NCBI GenBank assembly: GCA_900239685.1 | Contig: OENT01000246.1 | Span: 88,353-152,352, forward strand | Reading direction: 5' to 3' | DNA: 64,000 bases | Source: Rotaria macrura | Lineage: Eukaryota; Rotifera; Eurotatoria; Philodinida; Philodinidae | In this document: positions 12,921 through 23,575 of the stretch, in pieces | Layout: each line of letters begins with the position of its first letter | Numbering within the stretch: the first letter of the stretch is position 1 | Translations under genes and position numbers: made by a program | Notes under the pieces: model-generated | What the model saw: only the letters and a program-made list of their open reading frames with translations | Database searches by the model: none | What the model was told of the DNA's origin: nothing

Positions 12921-13822
12921 CATAGGCGGCGGAACGATATTCCTCTAGGTTAGGCTCAATTTTTAACGTATTGAGATAGGGAAGTGGTCGGACTACTCTG
13001 ACCATTCCAACTTTGGGAGGAAGCGGCGTAAAAAATTATTCCTTCAAGATGCTGAGCTCAACGATGTCATGAGTAACCAAACATTTTGAGGGAGGCGAGG
13101 GGGTGGATAACCAATAAAATCCTACATTCTGAAAATTTTGAGGGAAAGTAACAAATGTTGCTAGATCTACTGGATATTGAAAACTTTTCAGGATTTTCGA
13201 CACTTTGTTCTCGATTTTTCCGAGCTTTTTTCGAATTTCTTGCGGATTTTTCTGACTTTTTGGAATTTATCCGAACTTTTTCAAACTTTTCAGGAACTTT
13301 TCCCGTTGTTTTGTTGGGTTTTCTTAATTTTTCAAAATTTTGCGATGTGAATTTAAGATTTTCAAGTTTAACATCTAGCAACATTGGAGGTAACTGATAA
13401 AACTGTGCATAAGATAGTACAAGTTTCTTTTTGTGACGAAAAATGCAAGACAATTTTTCGAATATCGGGCGTGTTACACTCCCAAGTCGGGACACCCCTG
13501 AGAAGCGGATCATGAATCACCTTCTGCTACTTCTTTTCAATCTTGATTTCTTGTTAGATTTAAATTTTATAAGGCCCAAGGAATAGATTATCGGATTCCA
13601 GTTCGTATTGATGATAAAGAAAACATAAATTAACTTTGAAACAATGCGTCATCGCTTACTGGCCCCGTACGTCACACGTGAAAGCTAAACGATAATTAAA
13701 TACTTAGATATAATTGAGCCTACCAAGCCTTTAACTGTGTTCGTTTGAACCTACTCAAGCTTACCCTATTCGACACTAGGGTAGGCTAAAGCCTCGTGAA
13801 CCTACAGGCTCCGCCGCCTAGG
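12921..13822. mobile_element. Non-autonomous hAT-like DNA element, 902 bp
   Basis: The left end CATAGGCGGCGGA (12921-12933) matches the reverse complement of the right end TCCGCCGCCTAGG (13810-13822) at 12 of 13 positions. The element is flanked by GCTTGGAC (12913-12920) and GCTTGAAC (13823-13830), an 8-bp target-site duplication with one difference. An 8-bp duplication is the hallmark of the hAT superfamily. Subterminal GTAGGTT/TAGGCT motifs recur inside both ends. No transposase is encoded; the interior holds a T-rich minisatellite-like block. The assignment to hAT rests only on duplication length and ends. Confidence 0.6.
13165..13350. repeat. Degenerate ~15-nt purine/pyrimidine minisatellite
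   Basis: Inside the hAT-like element the plus strand is almost all T/C with units resembling TTTTCCGAACTTTTTC. The minus strand is correspondingly purine-rich. The repeat gives open frames on both strands (Phe-rich on plus, Lys/Glu-rich on minus), which explains the frames seen here. I do not regard them as genes. Confidence 0.55.
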
Positions 13823-14200
13823 GCTTGAACATAGTACATGTTCAAACTCCTAATGAAATCAATTTTTGAAGTTCGTTTTTCTTAAATGCTTGTTATTTTT
13901 GGTCATTCTTTTATTTTCAAAGCAATATTAATCTCAGGAAAACTCAAATCAAGTTTTTATAATTACTTTGTTGTCATTTACTTCTTTATCTACTCTGTCT
14001 ATTTGTTTATGTCTGTTCGAAATTTAAAAATACCAGAGGTCGCCTTTATCGATAGTAGAATTTTGAGGTTTTCTGAAATTTTTCGGAATCGGAGACAGAA
14101 CATCAAAATTCTCGCAACCGAAGTCAGATTTCTGAATGAAAAAGTTGACGTCACAGGTTTCTAATTCTCATCGATCATCTTTTTATTTTTGGTAATTAAA

Positions 14201-17200
14201 TTTTTCTGAAGGAGTTTGAATAAAAATAATGAAGACTGCTTCCTGTTTTAGGCGGTATGTTGCTGCCAGGATCTTTTACTTACGGAGACTCACACGCGTA
14301 CTCTCTATCGGTTTTTCATAGTAACAGTATACTCTTCAATAGTGTAGAGCATTTTGCATACTCAAGTTTTCAACTCAAAAAACTAAATTATATATATTCA
14401 GATTAAAGTATTCTGAATAAGTCCATAGATATTCGATCATCAGTTGATTTGAAAGTTCTTTTTCAAAGTTGTTGGGATTCCATTCATAGTCATAATTTTG
14501 AAATATTATATATATATTGAATGAAGATATTTGAACATTACAAGTATATCTGAATATTCATCTGCTTCATCAATATATGAAAACAATCGGCAGAAGCATA
14601 ATTATTTGGTTAAATATTTATGAAGCATCTGCAAATGAACTATCAGCATTTGGGTTTAGCTAAGGTTTCAACCGATTTCGTTTAGTAATCTATTCAAAGT
14701 GTTTCGTGCATAATGGTTAATGTTTACTCTATCATATCGGTTATTTGTATCAAGTATAGAGATCTATAGAAAAAGAAATAATATGATCTATAGTGAAAGA
14801 TGATCGTGTCAATCTTACGTGTGATTGAATAAACTAGTTGTTGCAAAATTGATTTGTAAATCGAGAAAATGCTCGAATAATTTTAGTTTTGTCTTGTTTC
14901 TTTGATATGATGACGTCAATATATATTCTTGTGCAACTTTTCGCACGTGTAGGAATGAAAGAAACGAGTGTATTGTTATTTTTCCTAGAAATGAATCATA
15001 TGAAAATACCATATAAAAATGACTGAGCCATGTTGATTCTGTGTCATTTCATGTTTTCACTTATTTACCAATGTAATTACATATATCGTTGTAAGTAACT
15101 GCATGTTTTCGATTTCAAAAATATATTTCAATAAGTGTAGTAGTAAATTTTTCCTCATTCGAATAGATTCTTCCTCGGTTTTCTAAACAATTATAAATTA
15201 TTTTTTACTGTCTTTTAATTAATGTAAGTTTTCAGTTATATTTATATGCACCGATTTTATTCAACTACTTCAAACATTAGGTAAGTTCATTATTGAAGAA
15301 ATGGCATTGAATCGAAAGATAATCTGCAGCTTAGCTTAGTGGTTTGTTTCTCACTACGCGTTCATACATCAGAGATGTCAATGAGTGGCTCATGGACCGA
15401 AACTCTATCCATAATTATAGTGTCATGCAAGATGACTTGAAATATTTTTTCAAAGATATTCTATGAGATAATTGGTTTTAGTTTGCATTGAAAGTATACT
15501 GTTCGACCTAGGTATTTTCTTTCAACTATTAGAATTCTTTTTTTCCAAAATCTGTAGTACACATTTAGCGACATCTACCGTGAAAAACTAGCTTCAACGA
15601 AAGAGCACAGCTGTTATGGTGTAGAATGCCATCGAAAAAGTGTTTCAATTTACATTGTTTTACACTAATTAGCGAAAAGCGTTCAGCCCATTGAGGTCTT
15701 AGTTAAACACTTCCAAAGAAGTAACGAATGTATCTACCAATTATCTTAACATATGAAAGTTGCTCGAAACAGCGTAAGCGATCAGCTGAATTTCTCAATA
15801 TTCTCCAAAAGGTTTGACTTGATCACTAAGACGATTAAATATATGTGATGTAAAAGATTGATGCATTCTCTGGTTGATGATTCCCAGTTCCAGACGCTGA
15901 ATCTGAGAATTCCCTACGAGAACCGCATCGTACTACTTGATCGGGGTCTAAAAAATTATTTTAGAAATTGATGTAAACTTTCGTTAAATATATTTAAAAC
16001 TGTAGATTTATTTACGAAATAATTGAAAAGTATGGTTATTTTACTTGTTAAATATGATTGATCTATTGGATGTCGATCACATTCGGGTTAGAAAATGGCA
16101 TTTAGAACTTTTGAAAAGAATGATTCAATTCCGAAAACGGATTACTTTCGATAAGATTCTGATCAAATAATTTTCTTTTTCTTGAGTGCAATGTTGAATT
16201 GGAAAGTATAGATCTCAAATATTTTTTTTCTAAATTTGACAATCTTCTCAAGACAAAAAGCTCAGCTCAGATCTTAGTAATTAACAGCTGATTTTCTTCC
16301 GTATGTGTTTACTTATGGTGCAATCTTGTAGTAAACGTTCATATTTTAGATTTCTTATAATTTTCTATTTGAAGTATGTTCTTTTACGAATGAAATTATC
16401 GATAAATAAGCTGACACGATGGATTAGAAAAAAAATTCATTTTCGCCGTAAAGTCTAGCACGGTGGAAATCGATTCTGAATAGCACCATAAATCTAACAA
16501 GACTTAGTCACATCCAATTAAAGCATAGTGTTGAAGTAAATTATTATATGAGAATTGCTTTAATTTTTAGAAGTTTCAAATCATTATGATTAGTGCATGT
16601 TGCCACAAGAAAATATATTCATCTATTTACCTTCATATAATGACACTGATTCATTAAAAAATGCTAGTTAAGATGTGAGCCATTTTATGGAATGACTTTG
16701 CAAGTTCTTCTTCTTCTTTCTGACTATCTAGCTAGACGTACGCATGGAAACATATTGATTTTGCTATTATACGGCTCCGACTGAAGAAATCTAGTCCCGG
16801 TGATCTCGGCAAAGGAAAGTCAGAAAGTTACCGTTCAAGTGTTGGATGAAAGTACAACGATTGAACCGAAATATCCTTTTTTTTCAATTTTCAATAGAAC
16901 ATTTCGTTCGCATATCAACAATGTCCTGGAAATACCATTATTTTGAGAACTTCATGTTCTTTTGAACTGTCGAGATAATGAAAACGAAAGCATCAATAAA
17001 AGTTTGGTGCCACTACTCTGTTCATAAATATGTAAAACAGCAGATTATAGATAATGAACTATAGACAAAACGAAGCAATAGAGTTTTCTTAGTAATGAAT
17101 TTTACAATGGCTACTCGAGTCGTAGTATCAATAAACGATCAAAAAATTGATATGATCCAATCTTGAAGAATCGACATTCATTTATGCTTCGCAGTTTATT

Positions 17201-17272
17201 TCGCATTCTTGACTTTTTTACATTTGAGTTTATCAGTATATACTCTTTTTCTAGATATATAATTATAATTAA
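14201..17272. other. Intergenic gap, no supported gene
   Basis: No exon chain, domain or RNA gene was recognised. The right edge should contain the promoter and 5' UTR of the ubiquitin-deiodinase gene. Possible upstream non-coding exons cannot be placed from sequence alone. Confidence 0.45.
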
Positions 17273-20200
17273 ATGGCCAATTTGCCAGGTCATGGAAATA
17301 ACTCAGCGGCGTCATCGACTGCCATTAGTTCATTTGTTTATCAAGATCTAATCTGTCATATTCAATCCATTCAGTGTCAAATGAACGAAATCGGAAAATT
17401 TCTCGATACTCAATCGAAAAATCAAAAGAGCATAAAAAAAGATTTGAAATCACGATCGCTAACATTTATTGATCCATACGGAAATCCAGTGATCGATGAA
17501 TACATGGATCATGAATTAATTAGTACATTATTTAAGCAGTACAAAAAGAATTATGTACCAAAATATTTACAGAAGTGGATCAAACTAGGAACCATCAGTC
17601 ACGATGTTATTTCTCGATTAGATGAGAATTATATGAAATTATCAGTATCTGAATATCCAGACGGTTACCAATTCGTTACGCATGGTGAATTGAATGTTTT
17701 AATAGAATATCATGCAGATATAGCACGTACCGAAATTGTAATACCGGTTCTCGTAACAGATAGTATTGAGAAAGTTAGAAGTCGAATAAGAAAACTTCAA
17801 AATCTACCAAACATCGAATTTAAATCATTTAAAACAGGTCAAGCTTCTGGAATAAATGCACTAAATTTGAATGAAGGTCGAACATTGAAATTAGATGACA
17901 CTGTATTGTCATTAAAATTATACGAAGATAATTGCATTATCGTAGCAAAAGTTTTGCAAGAAAAAGTGAATTATAACGTTTATCTTATTTTTGCATCAAA
18001 GGATTCTTTTTTTTATGTCTAGACGGCTACCAGTAAATCGATTACGAATTTTGAAATTTTTGTAAAAACTCTCACTGGAAAGACGATTCCTCTCCAAGTC
18101 AATGCTTACATGGATATAAATGTTATCAAATCATTAATACAAGACAAGGAGGGTATACCTCCTGATCAACAACGTATAATATTTGCTGGACAGCAAATTG
18201 AAGACGAAAACACTCTATCCGATTGGAAAATAAAGGCAGAAAGTACGATTCATTTGGTACTTCGTTTACGGGGTGGAATGTATCATTTGACTAGTGGTCG
18301 ACAAGATTTTAGCAAACTACCAAGTAGTGCAGCTGAAGCAATAAAAAACGTTCTTGCATTTCAATTCACACATATGAATCATTCTGAACGTTTGTCACCA
18401 GTTGAACTACAAAATTCTCTTTTACAAGGAAAAGTCCTTCTTACAAAACTAGTTAAAGAAGTTAAAGGATTTTCAGTGGAAGATCATCTTCCAATGTTGG
18501 AAAATGTTATATTATCGAATGTTGATGATAATCAAGATGAAGATGAAAATGATGAAGATGATGACGATGATATGAAAAATGATCAATGACAATTAGCTGT
18601 ACAAAAACAATTACGAGTTTTTCGATTATTAGAACATGATATACTTAAAGATTTACTTATTAAAGAAGAACAAATGAGACTTAGTCGAGAAACTCAACAG
18701 TTATTGTCAAGTATTGAAGATCGAAAAGATATCGATTGGATGGATGTTATAGCTGAACTACAAACGAAATTAATTAAAGAAGCAATTGGAGAAGATGCAA
18801 CAGAAGACGAAATTCAATGTGGTTTACGGTAAAACATTTTTTCTCTCACAGATAAAATTAAGTTTAACACTTGAAATGTGACGTGATGAGCAATACTAAT
18901 ACGTTGTGGTCTCCATATCGATTTCATCTTTAGTTAAAAGAAAAAGGATGCTGATCGAAGTCGAAAAATAGCACTTTTTCTATCTATTTGATACTCCTTA
19001 CCGAAGAATGTACCAGGACTCTCGACAACGGCTAGTTTTACGAGTGACTGAACGAAATGTTAACATAGTTTTCTCTCATCAACTTGTATAGTTGTGTACG
19101 CTATTCACTATGAAACGGGTTGTTCAGTTTCATAAGTTCTACGACGAGTAGCATACTTACCTCTGACAGAAAATCTTCTGTTTTAACAGAGGCCTGTTTC
19201 ATGGGTTTACTCGCATAAAAACACAAAGGTTCTTAGAATCGTCTGATTTCATTCTCATCTTGTGAAATTCAATGAGTTATGATTACCGGTGATTGGTGAA
19301 ATAGTAAGTTTTGTAGAGTAGACTTTTCTCTATCAAATTCTCTACTCAGAATTTCATCCGACATTGAAATGACTAAAAGATAAGAATCGACTTTTTTCCT
19401 ATGTGGTGGTTTACCATTAAAATAACTCCTCGAATTCAGCGATTCTATTAAACAGAATTTTTCCACTAGATGTCCAATTACAATTAATAAAAGTAGTTAT
19501 GTAGTATTAGAAAATGCAACTTAGCATGTCGATTGAGATATAAAAGCTGATAGATTGATTAACTCTTAATACATCCAGAATCATTACAATAGGATGAAAA
19601 GTAGTATGACAATGAAATTACCATTTTTTTAAATAATGGTTGTAAAATCGTACCAAGTATATTTTACGACGTGGAATTTTACGACAAATCTTTCGCTATC
19701 AAATTCAATATATTTCTAGAGGTATTGGATGTTTATGGACTCATGTCTATAGTACCCTATTTTTACTTCTTGTAATTATGAAACAAATGTGTTTATCAAA
19801 ATGTGAGCTTTTCAAGTCAGAATTCATCGAGCTCTACAATGTGAGAATGAAATCAGAGGATTCCAAGGATCTTTGCGTTTTCGCGGTAGAAATCCCATCG
19901 AACAGACCTAGACTATTCATTTTGTATGAAAACGAAACCAATAAAAACTCTCTAAGATGAAAGAAATTTGTCAAATGTTAAAACTAAAGTGAATATTACG
20001 CTTGTTCATAATATGCAACAAGATCAGAATTATTTCTAATAGAAGTTGTCATTGATCAATGCCAGAGTTGAGGCCCGATTCAGGCTTGTTACATCTCTAT
20101 TCGATACTTCTCTGAATGATGAGAATTCAACTAGTAAATACTGAAATTATTGTGTTGTAGAATATTGCGTAGTGCTCATCAATTATATTCAAATGATAAA

Positions 20201-20831
20201 GAATTTCAAGATCTATCCCTTTATGTTCGACATAATCGTGCAAAACAAGGAAATCTTCGTATTGGAGATTCAGCTGTTGACATTCCATTATTGAGTATGA
20301 ATGGTGAATTTGTATCATTATTATCTTATTTTCAATCAAATCGACCATTATTAATCATAGCCGGTTCATATACCTGACCACCGTTTCGTGGTCTTGTACC
20401 ACAACTTAATCAACTAATGGATTTTTATCATGATCAAGTTGATATGATTACTGTTTACATTGAAGAAGCTCATGCAGCTGATGAATGGTAAGTTGAAGAA
20501 GAAAATCTTTTTCGTTGATTCGATGATCTAAATTATTGAAAAAAATAGGCCAATCGGCAGTCGAATTTGTTACAATCAACCAAAAACTGATGAAGATCGA
20601 ATTCGTATTGCAAAGGATTTTATCAATGCAACAGAATATCGTATTCCGTTATTAATTGATCCAGTATCAAAAAATAATCCTTTCAGTCAAGTTTATAGTC
20701 CATGGCCAATTAGATTTTATATTATTGATCAAATGAAAAAATTCAGTTACATCGCTCAACCAATTCAAGGTTCATTTCCATTGGAGTTGATTAAAAATGC
20801 AATAAATGAAGCCATTCAAAATTGTCAATAA
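17273..20831 (+). CDS. Ubiquitin-like/deiodinase-like selenoprotein fusion, ~702 aa
   Basis: Exons: 17273-17965, 18023-18828, 20161-20487 and 20549-20831. Phases agree at every join (0, 2, 2), giving about 702 codons. An alternative first donor at 17978 adds four residues. Residues 1-231 hold an unnamed N-terminal region ([18 protein letters not shown]) and a beta-grasp-like segment. Residues ~242-316 are near-canonical ubiquitin ([27 protein letters not shown]) but continue past GlyGly, so it is not a simple ubiquitin precursor. An acidic linker and a helical region follow. The C-terminal half is a deiodinase-type thioredoxin fold: [34 protein letters not shown] at 20375-20377 (codon ~572) sits at the catalytic selenocysteine. 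A second in-frame UGA, 18587-18589 (codon ~420), follows NDQ and may be a second Sec. A SECIS-like hairpin lies in the 3' UTR. Role inferred: a selenium-dependent reductase or dehalogenase; substrate unknown. The 1.3-kb intron join is the least certain part. Confidence 0.75.
18587..18589 (+). other. In-frame UGA (codon ~420), possible second Sec or readthrough
   Basis: The codon follows an Asp/Glu-rich stretch ending NDQ and is followed in frame by 80 clearly coding-like codons ([20 protein letters not shown] onward) to a donor at 18829. The context is UGA-CAA-UUA, which also fits the CAR-YYA rule for leaky stops. If the mRNA carries the SECIS at 20898-20946, decoding as selenocysteine is possible. 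A plain stop ending a shorter ubiquitin-like protein is the alternative. Confidence 0.5.
18829..20160 (+). other. Inferred 1.3-kb intron of the ubiquitin-deiodinase gene
   Basis: The donor CG|GTAAAA and the acceptor TTGTGTTGTAG|A both imply phase 2. Joining them gives a continuous helix (EIQCGLR then [10 protein letters not shown]). The intron contains one hydrophobic frame near 19733-19780 that could encode a membrane helix, which I considered as an alternative first exon for a stand-alone deiodinase, but found no start codon or matching acceptor for it. Nothing else is seen in this stretch. Confidence 0.55.
20375..20377 (+). other. UGA selenocysteine codon of the deiodinase-like domain
   Basis: The flanking residues GSYT and PPFRG match the deiodinase active-site pattern, in which U is followed by PPF. 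The frame continues without interruption through [12 protein letters not shown] and a second exon to the stop at 20829. This leaves little doubt that this UGA is a coding position. Confidence 0.85.
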
Positions 20832-20832
20832 A
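20827..20832 (+). promoter_or_regulatory. AATAAA overlapping the stop codon; a second at 21044-21049
   Basis: An AATAAA hexamer overlaps the terminal TAA of the selenoprotein gene. Another lies at 21044-21049, downstream of the SECIS. Use of the first would give an mRNA lacking the SECIS, while the second would retain it. Which is used cannot be read from the sequence. Confidence 0.4.
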
Positions 20833-20897
20833 ATGCTTTCTTCTTTCTTCGAAAAATGATGATTATTGTTTATTATTGTGATATTTCAAAGTTAAAA

Positions 20898-20946
20898 ATG
20901 ATATTTTTTGTTGAAAGCATATTTATTATGCAGACGAAAAATTGAT
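20898..20946 (+). promoter_or_regulatory. Candidate form-2 SECIS element in the 3' UTR
   Basis: The 5' core ATGA is at 20898-20901 and the 3' core TGAT at 20943-20946, able to form the U.U/G.A/A.G/U.U quartet. Helix II pairs 20903-20912 with 20933-20942 (10 pairs, two of them G.U). An unpaired GAAA (20913-20916, AAA at 20914-20916) faces A20932, 12 nt after the core. A 5-bp helix III, GCATA/TATGC (20917-20921 with 20927-20931), closes a 5-nt loop. This is the canonical layout of a form-2 SECIS. It starts 67 nt after the stop codon. The hand fold has not been tested by computation. Confidence 0.8.
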
Positions 20947-23575
20947 CCAAACCGTACTTTGTTTTATCACGTTGATACGAAATCATCATCTGAAGATAAT
21001 TTTCATTTTCATGTTCAAGTTTTCCTTTTAAAGAAACAACATAAATAAAATTTTGTCTTAGACAAAAACTTGTAGCTCTTGATGTCTTCGGAATATTTAA
21101 CAATGCCTGAAGGAGAAACGGATTCATTGTCGGTTTTATGCATTAATTAGTCTATCTATATTTCATTGTTTCAAAAAATAAAGACTGGAAGGATCGTGAT
21201 GCTTGTGTTTACTGAAATCAAGAGGTTTTTTCACTCAAATTTTCTTTTACAACAAACTAGTTTTGATGAATTATCAAGAGATGATTCAACTATTTTGATA
21301 AAGAAAATATACTAAAAGGATCAATCGTTGAGCGCATCTAAGCTCAGTAGATTCTTCAATAATGTTTATAATGAATTTTCGTAAATAATTGATCGCTTGT
21401 GTTACAGCTACCAACTATGTACCTTAAGAAAATGAAAAATACTTGTTAATTTAATTTTTTCTTAAAAATCGTATTCATTTGAAGATGGAAGAGAACGAAC
21501 TGAACAGCAATTCAATAAATGAAAAATTTTTCATGGAAACTCCATGGGCAAAGCAAGATTATAGACACTTCGAAGTTTGATTAACATAAGTTTTTAAGAT
21601 GAATACAATCATTGGGTAGCGATTCAGCTTCGGATAATAAACGTTTCTAGAACTATTATTTTATATTAGCGTGGACTTGTTGAATGGAACTATATACTAG
21701 ATATGTGCGTACATACAAATACATTTTGTACTCTGACTGACTTCAACAGTTCTCCAGAATAAGTATATATTCCAGAAAAAATCTGCAATCAATGAATGAA
21801 AGCTCCATGTATTACATGTGAGTAAATTTGTATTTAATTCTTCGTTTCTAGGTTTTTTTTTACAGGTCATGTTTATTATCGAGAATAGTTGTATTCGATC
21901 AGAATATAAAATTTACTCGCATTCGTGCAACTATGAGATACAAAGAATAAGGGGACGTTCAAGACACAGTACTAGAGAATTCTTAAGTAAATATAAGCGT
22001 TAACAATCTCACTTTTAATTCGCGAGGTTTAATTTAAAAACAATTCCGAATCGATGGATAATTTTACAAAATTAACCAATACATTCTATAGATGATTATT
22101 CATTCAATAATTGAAGAAGTAATTTTGCCATGAAATAAGACGTTTCAAATCGATTCTGAACTATAAAAATCCTTGTGTCAGGTCGGTAAATAAAATGATT
22201 CGTCATGAAGTTTTGTTTCTGTAGCGACTACACTCCATGGTGAAGCGATTTGCTTTCGGAAGAACATATTTGAAATTTAGTCTTACTGAAAATTTTACCG
22301 TCAATATAGCTTCTATCCATGTTGAGACTTCCTAGTGAATAAAAGGCTAGAAGACGGCAAGCTTTGTGTGTGTTAGTGTGTATGTATTGTGAAAATCTTC
22401 AAATGATTCAATAAATCGAAACTATTTTCAAATCTATTCTTGATATCGGTGCTTGTATTTTTCATTATTTTTAAAATATGCGGATTTAACTTATTTGATA
22501 CCAGTGTAGTATATATGTTAATTTACATTACAGAATAAATCTTCAATTCATAAATTGTTTTCTTCCGATGATAATATATTTATGATACACATGTCACAGA
22601 AAGAAACGTATGTAATTATATTTTTCATTCAATCCATCTAACTATAACCTTCTTCTGTCATGTACCAAAATTAATTCATTCGTTGAGTTACAATGCGTAG
22701 AAATGTGTCTCATGAGGGATTCGGACGCACATTACAGAGCTTTTTTTGGAACATACGCATTCATGCAGTTTGTGTTCTTCTTTTTACGTGTCTTCTTGAT
22801 TTTTTCCAGAGGAAAAACACGATCAACACATTAATTAGAATCGATAATAGGATCTCTTCTGAGAATAAAAATCGTAGTAACACATAATTTAGATCAGCAA
22901 TAAAAATCTAACGAGTTTTCCGAATTATCTTAGTACTAATACTAATTACACGCCATTGTAGTTGTTATACATACATAAGAATTTAATAGTTTTTGGCGTC
23001 TTTCTCATACGATCTCAAAGGTCTTAGCGTAGCACTAAAACTTTTATAAACAGTTTGACGAAATATCTGTAAACTTCTCTTTTGTTCTTCTTTTCTCGTG
23101 CCTTTGAAATTCTTGCGAAATCATGGACAAGACTACGCATTTTATGCTTATTCCACTCACTTTTTTTATTTTCTGTATCGCAGTTGCGAAATCTAATATG
23201 ATGGAATAATATAGTATATGTAAAAACAAAGCATTCGAATCAATTTAGACTTGTGATGACTTAAACTAATAACGCATGGCAAGCTTTCATTACTAACCGA
23301 TATCTCTCGAATCTTAAAGCATTTAATAGACGTCTATCATTAGAAGAAACACTTTTCGGCTATTTTAAATATAATAACGAAGTAAATCATGACTTCAAAC
23401 GGGTTGTACTTATGTCGATATGATTGAGTTGGTATGCTAGGCTCTATTTTTTTTGAATTGCGGCAAGATCTATTGCGTATGATAATGTATATTTTTCTTA
23501 TCGGTTGTAAACGAAAGACTTACGTGTGGCGAACGGCAAAACAGAGCACATGAGTCTTTAACAATTTTGAAAAAG
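20947..23575. other. Intergenic gap, no supported gene
   Basis: The first ~100 bases are probably the remaining 3' UTR of the selenoprotein gene. A minus-strand frame at 20873-21127 overlaps the SECIS and UTR; it has no recognisable family and is treated as a shadow. The rest is AT-rich without exon signals I could link, and its right end should include the esterase promoter. Confidence 0.45.

Larger units (their letters stand above)
11228..14200. repeat. Nest of decayed repeats
   Basis: This stretch differs from its neighbours. It contains recurring phrases built on GGAATCGGAGTC/CCGAAGTC (for example around 11283-11356 and again at 14081-14127), a C-run at about 11423-11431, G-rich tracts (about 12739-12760 and 13089-13104), a foldback at 12329-12539 and a hAT-like element at 12921-13822. 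The short frames here are by-products of the repeats on both strands. I read it as an accumulation of old non-coding mobile elements and minisatellite debris. Confidence 0.5.

Noticed and set aside
13067-13513. 148-codon Lys/Glu-rich frame and its Phe-rich counterpart at 13155-13397
   Set aside because: Products of a purine/pyrimidine minisatellite inside a DNA element.
18490-18600. An intron around the first UGA that would remove it
   Set aside because: Donor candidates before it are out of phase with the TTAG acceptor, and the stretch encodes the acidic linker rather than T-rich intron sequence.
18829-18851. A 23-base intron (GTAAAA...CACAG) just after the ubiquitin-like exon
   Set aside because: Too short compared with the 47-bp minimum seen elsewhere in the window, and the frame after it closes.
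19733-19816. Hydrophobic segment ([17 protein letters not shown]) that could be a membrane-anchor exon for a stand-alone deiodinase
   Set aside because: No start codon or credible acceptor fits it, and skipping it gives a phase-matched join to the ubiquitin-like exon. It remains the main alternative model.
20873-21127. 84-codon minus-strand frame overlapping the selenoprotein 3' UTR
   Set aside because: It covers the SECIS hairpin and a downstream poly(A) signal of the plus-strand gene, has no family signature and no splice partner.
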